A DNA stretch of 64,000 bases from Mesobacillus jeotgali (GTDB lineage: Bacteria; Bacillota; Bacilli; Bacillales; Cytobacillaceae). Positions within the stretch are counted from its first letter, which is position 1. Every line of letters starts with the position of its first letter. Both the position numbers and the translations under genes were made by a program. Location: contig NZ_FVZC01000008.1 of assembly GCF_900166585.1 (NCBI RefSeq), forward strand, positions 248,001 through 312,000, written 5' to 3'. Under the pieces are notes generated by a model, which saw only the letters and a list, made by a program, of their open reading frames with translations, was not told the origin of the DNA and ran no database searches. This document shows, piece after piece, positions 27,422 to 35,500 of the stretch.

Positions 27422-27619
27422 ATCCGAGAATTAGCAGGTTGAAAAGCTTTCATTGTCTCAAAAATACGGACGACTATTAATAATACGTAATTAATTTCTA
27501 ATAAAGCTGCAGAACCGTAAATAAAATTGCCAGAAACATAAATAAACCTATTTGAATCACAATTTCGAGGCTGGGGTCTTTTAAATCATACATAAATTCA
27601 AAATTGGAGTCGAAGCGCG

Positions 27620-28936
27620 ATGATCAAACACGTGGAATTTAAACTGGAAAGCTACGGAATCTCAAAATTCCTTTATTATCATGCGGGCAGCAAGTCGGAT
27701 ATCGATGGCGGCCAGGTGGAGCTGCTGAGGGCGAGCCGGGTAGCGGGAATCCTGCCGTGCCATGCGATTTTAGAGGGCGACAACTGCTTTCTTCGCTATG
27801 ACATGATTTCCGATAACACGCTTGAAATGCTGAATTCCGCGGCGGCGACAAAGGAGCGGCTGTACAACAGCTTCCTTAACATTGCTGAAACACTCGTGGA
27901 TGCACAAGAAAGCGGCCTGGATATCGAGCATTTCGTGTTTAGTCAGCGTGAGATCTTTATTGATAATTTTTCAAACAGATTAGTTTTTATCTACCTTCCA
28001 GTAAAAAATAATATTTTTGAAAAGGTATCACTTAAAGACTTTCTGCGTGAATTGCTGCTTTCGGCTCCTTACGATGAAGATGATGATGCCGCATTTTTTG
28101 TTAAACTCCATAACTTTCTGGTCGAAGCGGAGCACATCACGCCAGAACATCTCCTGGAAAAAATGAACGAGCTGGCCGGAGATGAAACACTCTTACGACA
28201 GCCTTACAAAATGCCAGAGAAACCAAAGCAGGAACCAGCACCGCCTGCAGCCAAAGCCAACGAAGAAACTCTCCATGAAGAACCGGAACTTGAAATACCG
28301 TCCATCAACCCGAACTTCTACAGCCCGGGCAGTGAGGTCCACACTGTCAAAACAAGTGTCGACAATGGCGTGCTGACCTCTGAATACACGAGCCAGAAGA
28401 AGGATGTAAAAACAGGACGCAATCTCGAAATCGAGGAAGAGGTTAACTACAAGCGAATCACGAGGGCTGAGCTTGGTGAGAACAACGCGCTGTTAAAAGA
28501 AGCCTCAAAACTAAGCGGGGGTACCTCGATTAATATCCAGCCGGCACTGGCCAATCTTGAACCTGAAAATGAAGGCACAACAGTGTTGGGGGTTTTTCCT
28601 GACGACGAGGATGAGGGCACAACAACTCTCGGACATTCATTGCGCAGGCCATTTTTACTGGCTGTTTCCAAAAATGAAAAAATCACGATTGCCAAGGACT
28701 TTTTCAAAATTGGCCGGGATCCAATAAGAGCGGACTTCGCATCGGAAAACAAAGTGATAGGCCGGGTCCATGCTCATGTAATCATATCGAATGGCGAATA
28801 TTTCATTGAGGACAATCACTCGACAAACGGCAGTTACGTCAACGGCGTGAAACTCACGCCAAAGGAAAAAGTCAAAATCAAACACGAAGACAGAATCAAG
28901 CTGGCGAATGAGGAATTTATTTTCAGGCTTTATTAA
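27620..28936 (+). CDS. FHA-domain protein (DUF6382 N-terminal domain)
   Basis: A 438-residue cytoplasmic protein. The N-terminal ~190 residues form the DUF6382 domain (ILPCHAILEGDNCFLRYDMI). A proline/charged linker follows, then two threonine motifs (EGTTVLG and EGTTTLG), then a C-terminal FHA domain (residues about 350-438) with IGRD, GRVHAH and HSTNGSYVNG, all the pThr-binding residues. FHA domains read phosphothreonine made by the kinase encoded three genes downstream. The TT motifs look like baits for FHA domains, including its own or that of EssC. It has no TM segment. Confidence 0.8.
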   Translation: MIKHVEFKLESYGISKFLYYHAGSKSDIDGGQVELLRASRVAGILPCHAILEGDNCFLRYDMISDNTLEMLNSAAATKERLYNSFLNIAETLVDAQESGLDIEHFVFSQREIFIDNFSNRLVFIYLPVKNNIFEKVSLKDFLRELLLSAPYDEDDDAAFFVKLHNFLVEAEHITPEHLLEKMNELAGDETLLRQPYKMPEKPKQEPAPPAAKANEETLHEEPELEIPSINPNFYSPGSEVHTVKTSVDNGVLTSEYTSQKKDVKTGRNLEIEEEVNYKRITRAELGENNALLKEASKLSGGTSINIQPALANLEPENEGTTVLGVFPDDEDEGTTTLGHSLRRPFLLAVSKNEKITIAKDFFKIGRDPIRADFASENKVIGRVHAHVIISNGEYFIEDNHSTNGSYVNGVKLTPKEKVKIKHEDRIKLANEEFIFRLY

Positions 28937-28969
28937 GGTCAAATCAGCTAATCAATTGGGGGTAGCAAA

Positions 28970-29761
28970 GTGGCATTTCAAGTGGCCTATCATACCGACA
29001 TTGGAATCAAAAAGAAAACGAATCAGGATGGCTTGTTGCTGAAAACTGCGAAGACGCCTGAAGGCGAAATCGGCCTGTTTATCATCTGCGACGGAATGGG
29101 CGGACTTTCTCACGGTGAACTGGCAAGTGCCACGGTAATCAGGGGGATGTCTGACTGGTTTGATCTCGAACTGCCGGAGCTGCTGGAGTCAGGTACCGTT
29201 GAAAGTGACATTCCCGCCAAGCTTGGGGAACGTATACGCGAGCTGAACAAAAAAATTCTTGAATATGGAGAGGCTTCGAACGTAAAGCTCGGTACGACGA
29301 TTACGGCTTTGCTCATCCTCCATAAGCAGTATTACATTCTGCAGATTGGGGACAGCAGAGCGTACAGAATTAATGACAAGCTTGTAAAACTGACCGAGGA
29401 CCAGACGCTCGTCGAACGAGAGCTCAAGCGGGGGAACATTACCGCAGAACAGGCAAGGATCGACCCGCGTCGGAATGTTCTGCTCCAGTGCGTGGGTGCA
29501 ACAAAGGATATCAACATCGTCATTACTTCAGGCGAAGTGGAAAGCGGAACAATGTTTATGCTCTGCACAGATGGTTTTTACCATGAGATTAGAGATGAAG
29601 AAATCCTCGCCAACCTGAATCCGCAATATTTTACAGAAGAAAAAAGCATGAAGGATAAGCTCGTTGAACTTGTCGAGCTCGCAAAAGAACGCCAGGAAAC
29701 AGACAATATTTCGATTCTCCTGGCAAAAAGGGACATGGGGACGGTTCTCACGTCCCACTAA
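28970..29761 (+). CDS. PP2C family Ser/Thr protein phosphatase
   Basis: A 263-residue PPM/PP2C phosphatase with the metal-binding motifs KTNQDG, CDGMGGLSHG, GDSRAYR, CTDG and ETDNIS. Its task is presumably to reverse phosphorylation by the adjacent kinase. It starts at GTG 28970 with GGGGG upstream, 33 bp after the FHA gene. The last eight residues (MGTVLTSH) are encoded by a REP-like repeat that has read into the gene end, so the natural C-terminus was probably a little different. Confidence 0.9.
   Translation: MAFQVAYHTDIGIKKKTNQDGLLLKTAKTPEGEIGLFIICDGMGGLSHGELASATVIRGMSDWFDLELPELLESGTVESDIPAKLGERIRELNKKILEYGEASNVKLGTTITALLILHKQYYILQIGDSRAYRINDKLVKLTEDQTLVERELKRGNITAEQARIDPRRNVLLQCVGATKDINIVITSGEVESGTMFMLCTDGFYHEIRDEEILANLNPQYFTEEKSMKDKLVELVELAKERQETDNISILLAKRDMGTVLTSH
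29735..29758 (+). repeat. REP-like 24-bp imperfect palindrome, copy 2
   Basis: GGGGACGGTTCTCACGTCCC core, same orientation as copy 1 at 23956-23979. It encodes the C-terminal tail of the PP2C protein. Confidence 0.65.
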
Positions 29762-29805
29762 TAGGGGTGCACAAGAACCAGCCCACGTTTCTGGGAGGAA
29801 TGACT

Positions 29806-31749
29806 TTGATACAAATTGGCACGATTATTGATGACAGATATGAAATATTGAAGGAAATCGGGCGCGGCGGCATGAGTGTCGTCTACCTGGCGATGGACAA
29901 TCGGCTCAACAAGTCGCTCGTCGTCAAGGATATACGCAAGCGCAGCAACAGCAATAACGAGCTGCTGATCAACAGCCTTGTCGTCGAGGCGAACATGCTG
30001 AAAAAGCTCGACCATGGCTCGCTGCCGAAAATCTATGACATCATCGAGTCCGAAGGCGACATTTATGTGGTGATGGATTACATAGAGGGTGAGTCGCTGA
30101 AGGAACGTCTGAAGCGGGACGGCAGAATTCCTGCAAAAGAGGTCATCGAGTGGGCAAAGCAGCTGAGTGATGTGCTCGGGTATCTGCATTCCAGAAAGCC
30201 GTATCCAATCATTTACCGCGACATGAAGCCGGATAACGTCATGCTGACGCCCGAGGGGAAAATCAAGCTGATTGACTTCGGGATCGCTCGTGAATTTAAA
30301 ACCGAGAACCTCTCTGACACTACGAATCTCGGGACGAAAGGGTATGCGGCCCCCGAACAGATTTCCGGCCGGCAGACGGACGCGAAAACGGATATTTATA
30401 GTTTGGGTATCACTCTCTACCATCTCGTCACCGGGAAAAGCCTGAGTGAACCGCCGTTTGAAATCAGGCCTATACGTGAGTGGGATCCATCGCTTCCTGA
30501 AGGCCTCGAGCATATCATCAAAAAATGTACCCAGGCGGAGCCGGCGAACCGGTACCAGAGCTGTGAGGAGCTGAGTTATGACCTCGAGCACATCAACAGG
30601 CTGACAAAGGGCTACAAGAACATGCTGATCAAAAAGCTAGCCATGTTCCTTGTTCCGGCGGTATTGTTCCTGGCGTTCACAACCACATCTGCTCTGGGCT
30701 ACAAAGGCATGAAAAACGAGCAGTTTCAGGATTATATGAATCTAGTTAATCAAGCAAGCATTGCCTTGATGGACGGGGAGCAGACGGAAGCAATCAAGCT
30801 TCTCGAAAGCGCGACCCGCGTAGACAAAGAACGCCCAGAGGCATATATCAATCTGCTTGATTTATATATTAATAGAAATCAGACCGACGAAGGACTCGCC
30901 AAGATGGAATCATACATACAGGATAAATACGGGGCAGTCCACGAGAATAACGAAGTTCTTTTTAAAATGGGGATGACCTATTTCGATGTGAAAAGAGATT
31001 ATAACAATGCACTTAAATACTTCCAGCAGGTCGATGAAAAGGAACTTCCGGATGCGAAATATTACAAGTCGCTGGCAACGACAATGAGCAGCCTGAACGT
31101 GGATTATGCCAAATTTGCCGGAGACCTTCAGGAATTTCACGAATACAATGACGGCCTGGCTAACGACAGCAAAAAAATCGATAACTACAACTCTCTTGCA
31201 AATATCTATATTTCATATAAAAGCCAGATTCCGGATGCGAACACACAGGCAATCGAAATTGTCCAGAAGGCGAAGGAAGTGCTCGAAAAGCTTGAGAGCG
31301 AGCAGCTTCAATTCAAATACGAGATGGAATTCGAACAGAAGCTGGCACAGGCGTACTACAGCCGCGGCGTGAATTCCGAAGACCAAGCGAGTGCCCGCGA
31401 GGATTATGAAAAAGCAATCGAACATTACAACAACCTCCTCGATTTGAACGTTGCTGACCAGGAAGATGTCTACGTTAAAATTGGCGTCATTTATCAAGAA
31501 ATGGGTGAATTCTCCCGGGCAGTCGAGCATTTCAGGAACACGGCGCTGAAAAAGTTCCCTGAAAGCATCAACGCCCATGTGAAGCTAGGCAACCTGCTCC
31601 TGGACATTGAACAAAACAAAGAAGAAGGCAAACGGAACTACGCCGAAGCGAAAAAAGTCTATGAAAAAGCAGGCACCCTGCCTGGTGTCAAAGAAGATGA
31701 AGGCTACAAAAAACTCACTAGACGCATGGAAAACTTGAATATTCTCTAG
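29806..31749 (+). CDS. Membrane Ser/Thr protein kinase with extracytoplasmic TPR-like repeats
   Basis: A 647-residue Hanks-type kinase. The kinase domain (about 10-265) is complete: glycine loop IGRGGMSVVYLA, K41, catalytic D139 in YRDMKPDN (Tyr replaces the usual His of HRD), D157 in DFG, and YAAPEQ. A TM helix at about 277-298 (MFLVPAVLFLAFTTTSAL) is followed by ~350 residues of helical TPR-like repeats outside the membrane. PASTA repeats are absent. TTG 29806 follows GGGAGG by 7 nt; the in-frame ATG 29800 is too close. This kinase-TM-helical layout parallels EssB/YukC, the T7SS pseudokinase that is missing from the locus. Confidence 0.88.
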   Translation: MIQIGTIIDDRYEILKEIGRGGMSVVYLAMDNRLNKSLVVKDIRKRSNSNNELLINSLVVEANMLKKLDHGSLPKIYDIIESEGDIYVVMDYIEGESLKERLKRDGRIPAKEVIEWAKQLSDVLGYLHSRKPYPIIYRDMKPDNVMLTPEGKIKLIDFGIAREFKTENLSDTTNLGTKGYAAPEQISGRQTDAKTDIYSLGITLYHLVTGKSLSEPPFEIRPIREWDPSLPEGLEHIIKKCTQAEPANRYQSCEELSYDLEHINRLTKGYKNMLIKKLAMFLVPAVLFLAFTTTSALGYKGMKNEQFQDYMNLVNQASIALMDGEQTEAIKLLESATRVDKERPEAYINLLDLYINRNQTDEGLAKMESYIQDKYGAVHENNEVLFKMGMTYFDVKRDYNNALKYFQQVDEKELPDAKYYKSLATTMSSLNVDYAKFAGDLQEFHEYNDGLANDSKKIDNYNSLANIYISYKSQIPDANTQAIEIVQKAKEVLEKLESEQLQFKYEMEFEQKLAQAYYSRGVNSEDQASAREDYEKAIEHYNNLLDLNVADQEDVYVKIGVIYQEMGEFSRAVEHFRNTALKKFPESINAHVKLGNLLLDIEQNKEEGKRNYAEAKKVYEKAGTLPGVKEDEGYKKLTRRMENLNIL

Positions 31750-31837
31750 CGGAGCGCAAGCGGAGGAATGTACATTTGCTTCAGAAAAAAAGCAATGGTT
31801 ACGTTCCCATGCTCCCAAGGAAGGCAGTTGAAGAAGA

Positions 31838-32491
31838 TTGGCATACCAGATCATGTTTTACGGCGGTTTGGCAGGCGCAGTGATCACGCTGGTGATTGCG
31901 ATTCTCGCCTACGTAAAACTCAATATAGCCCAGGTCATCACAGATCTTACAGGCTGGAATTTTCCAGGGGCAGGGAGAAAAGCCAGGAAAACGACCGGCA
32001 GCCAGACCGATACCATCACGAAGCCCACTACAAAGGAAATCCATGTCCGTAAGAACGTCGAGAAGGAAGTCGCTGCTGGTGAGTATGCGGAGCCAACGGA
32101 GAAAATGGCAAGCGGGCAAATGGAACCAACAGCGCTTTTGAGCAAGGAGAGCTTCAAACAGACAGCTTTGCTTAAACAAGAGGGACTTGAGCCGACAGTG
32201 CTGCTCATGCATGACGGGGATGAGCCGACAGCTTTGTTGGCTGAAACTCCGGTTCGGGAACCAGTAGCAGTCGGAACTTCAGCCGGCGGGAGTGCCTCCC
32301 ATGAAGCACCAACCGAGACGACCATCCTGTCCGACTGGAATGAAACCACCGTCCTTACAGCAGAACCAGATGACATGGATGAAACAACACTATTAGACGA
32401 CATCAATGAGACCACCTTGCTGACAGAAGAAGAACCACGTTTTCAGAAACAAGTGGATATTATGATTGTCCACTCCAATACCATCATTTAA
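31838..32491 (+). CDS. Membrane protein with eight Thr-rich FHA-bait-like motifs
   Basis: A 217-residue protein of no known family. An N-terminal TM helix (FYGGLAGAVITLVIAILAYVKL) is followed by a disordered tail. The tail has eight related motifs: EPTALL, KQTALL, EPTVLL, EPTALL, ETTILS, ETTVLT, ETTLLD and ETTLLT. Threonine with a hydrophobic residue at +2/+3 is what FHA domains like when the Thr is phosphorylated. Placed directly after kinase, phosphatase and FHA genes, it is a strong candidate scaffold that, once phosphorylated, recruits EssC (FHA) or the FHA protein. The start is uncertain (TTG 31838 or ATG 31853). Confidence 0.6.
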   Translation: MAYQIMFYGGLAGAVITLVIAILAYVKLNIAQVITDLTGWNFPGAGRKARKTTGSQTDTITKPTTKEIHVRKNVEKEVAAGEYAEPTEKMASGQMEPTALLSKESFKQTALLKQEGLEPTVLLMHDGDEPTALLAETPVREPVAVGTSAGGSASHEAPTETTILSDWNETTVLTAEPDDMDETTLLDDINETTLLTEEEPRFQKQVDIMIVHSNTII

Positions 32492-32505
32492 AAGGAGAAT
32501 GAGAA

Positions 32506-35500
32506 ATGCTCGAACCAAGGAAAAAGAAAAGGCGGCCTAATAAATGGGCCATCGTTCTTCCGATCTTATTAGTATTGATCTCTTCTGTTTTGGTTTTCAA
32601 TGGGAGGGTTTGGTCGAATGAAACCGAAGCTAAGAAATATATTAATTTTGAGGGATATCAGTGGGAAATGAAAGATCAACCTACAAAAGATATATGGACA
32701 AAAAAAGATGAGGTAGCTTTTCTTATTGATTTAAAAGAAGACTATGAAAGAGTACAAGACCCAATAAAAATTAACCCTACCACTAATAACCCTGTATCAG
32801 TTACTGTTAAGCAGTCAGATAATAAATTAATCTCAGATATATCCATAACGCCAGTAATACAAAATGACGAATTTTCTGGCTCATATGAAGTGAAAATAAA
32901 ATCACTTCAGGATGGGGGGGTTGATATTAATGTTGTCATTTCAGAGAATAATATTTGGGGAAACTCTCCTTCGAGCAATTCCTTCAAGGTATTTAAAGAT
33001 TCAACTAGTCCTGTTGTAAAATTATTAGATCCTGACGGAAAACCAAGTAGTAATTTTTATGATAAAGATATAAACCTAACTGTCGAAGTTTTAGAGAAAA
33101 ATCTCAAACCTGGTTCAATAAAAATATTCAAGAGCAAAAACGATGGCCCTAAAGAATTATTTACTTATGAAAATAATGATGGTGAAAGTTATACCAAAAC
33201 ACTTACTTTCGACCAAAATGGAGAATATACAATAACTGTAGTAGCAGAGGATTTCGCTGGCAATACTGTACTACCTGTTGAACCGCTCCAATTAACAGTC
33301 TCAAAAGAAGATTATAAACCTGAAATATCGGTAATCAATCAAACTGATAGTGAGAAATCAATAAATGAGTGGGAGCATGTTAAAACTGCGAAAATTGGGA
33401 TAAAAGTTGAAAGTGCAGTTTCAATAGGAACTGCAAATCTCATTCTTTTGAAAGATGAAAAAGAAGAAGTCTTAAACCAGCCTATGGAAAAGGATGGGAG
33501 AACAACAAAGATAGTAGAATACCAAATCCCACAAAAACCTGATGGTTCTTATGAAGATGGTAAGTATACAGCAATCATCACTGTTACAGACCTGCATGAA
33601 AAGGGCAAAGAACATGCCCCTGTATCTTTTACGTTTATAGTTGATAATACACCACCTAAGTATACATACAACGTGAAGAATGGCAATAGTTATAACGAGT
33701 CTCAAAATGTTGAAATTGTTTTGGATGAACTTAATCTACAGTCAGCAGAAGTTACTTTAATAGAAACGAGTATTGACGGTAGGGAGGATATTACTAAACC
33801 GACGATTAACAACGGTATTGCCAAATTTGAAGCAGTTAACGATGGAGAATACACTGTTAAATTCCTGGCAACTGATAAAGCAGGAAATAAAAATGGGGAC
33901 GATGGGGAGCCAAAGTTTATAAAGTTCAAAATAGATAAGGAAAAGAAACCTGATATATTTATTGAGACTAGTAATCTTTTTAATGAGGAAATAAACGGGA
34001 AATATTTTAACGATGATACAAAAATTGAGTTCTCGGTAAAAGATATAACACTTAATCTACTAGAAACTTTTTTAACTGTAAAAAAAGGGTCGGAATCATA
34101 TACTGAGATTAAACCGTTTACAGAATTGTTATTCACTGGTCATACGGACCATATCTTTACAAAAGACGGTGTGTATGAGATTTTCTTAAGTTCCAAAGAC
34201 TATGTTGGCAGTGACAATTCTGTAGGTCCTATAAAATTTACGATTGATAAGACTCCACCAGATTTGATTATAACCGGGTTAAAAGAAGAAGAAGATTATG
34301 GTGGAATTCAAGATTTTAGTGTGAAAGTACTTGATTTGAACTTCGATGTTGAAACAACTAAAATCATTATTAAACGTGATGGAGAGAAACTTGATTATAA
34401 ACCCACGGTAGACTTAATTGAGGAAGATGGAAAGAGCGGTGCTCTATTCAAATACAGTTTTACTGATGAAGGTAATTATGAAATTGAATTTGATATTAAA
34501 GATAAAGCCCAAAATCCGCCAGACAATAATACTTCTGTGAACTTTTCAATCGATAAAAAACCTCCTAATGTAAAAGTCAGTGGAGTAGAGAATAATGGCC
34601 ATTATAGAAGTGTGAATTTTACAGTTGGTCTTGAAGATCTAACTCTTGACATTAAGAAGGGAAACCCAAAAGTTAAGGTGACAAAACCTGATGGTAAAAT
34701 TACTGAGTATTCAAATTGGGATGAAGTTAAGAAGGACGGAAGGTTAAAGACAACCAACCAATCACTTTCTTTTACTGATGAAGGAGATTATAAAGTAGAG
34801 TTTTTAGGCCAAGATTTAAAAGGAAATAATATTTCCGAAGAACCAATCTATTTCACAATTGATACTACATCGCCAAAGATAAAATTGAATGGAATTAGTG
34901 ATAATTCTTTTATCAAGAATGGCTCAGTTGATTTAGAATTAACCGAACGTAACTATAAAGTTAGTAATATCGAAGTATACTATTTACTGAATGGTTCCGA
35001 GAAGAAACATAAACTTTCTTGGAAAAAAACTGGTGAAGTATCTAAAGAAAGTTATCCGTTTAGTAAAGACGGAGATTATGAATTTTATATTTTAGTAACA
35101 GATGGGGCTGGAAATATAGATGATAAAAAAATAGCATTCACTATTGATAATAAACCGCCAACAGTAGATATAACAAAAATTAAACGTTATAATAACGAAC
35201 CTCAAAAAGTTACCATTAGAGTAACTGAGAAAAACTACGAAAACAACAATGTAAATATAACTGTAACAAAAAAAGAGGAAGTAGGTGGAAAGCCAGTAGA
35301 TTATCATATTGGTGAATGGAAAAATGTTAAAGAGGTTTCCAATCTAAGTCACCTGTTCGACCGCGATGGCGAATATGAAATCACTGCAGAAGCAACTGAT
35401 GCTGCAGGGAATAAAGGTGATACAGAGAAGATCCTTTTCACCATCGACAAAACAGACCCAACAGTAAATTTGTTGACAGACATAGAAAATGGTCAAAACT

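Noticed and set aside
27205..27453. 82-codon minus-strand ORF with repeated FYSRLVDGY peptides
   Set aside because: Again a by-product of the 21-bp array read in one of several open frames; the opposite orientation at 5.7 kb gives a different peptide.
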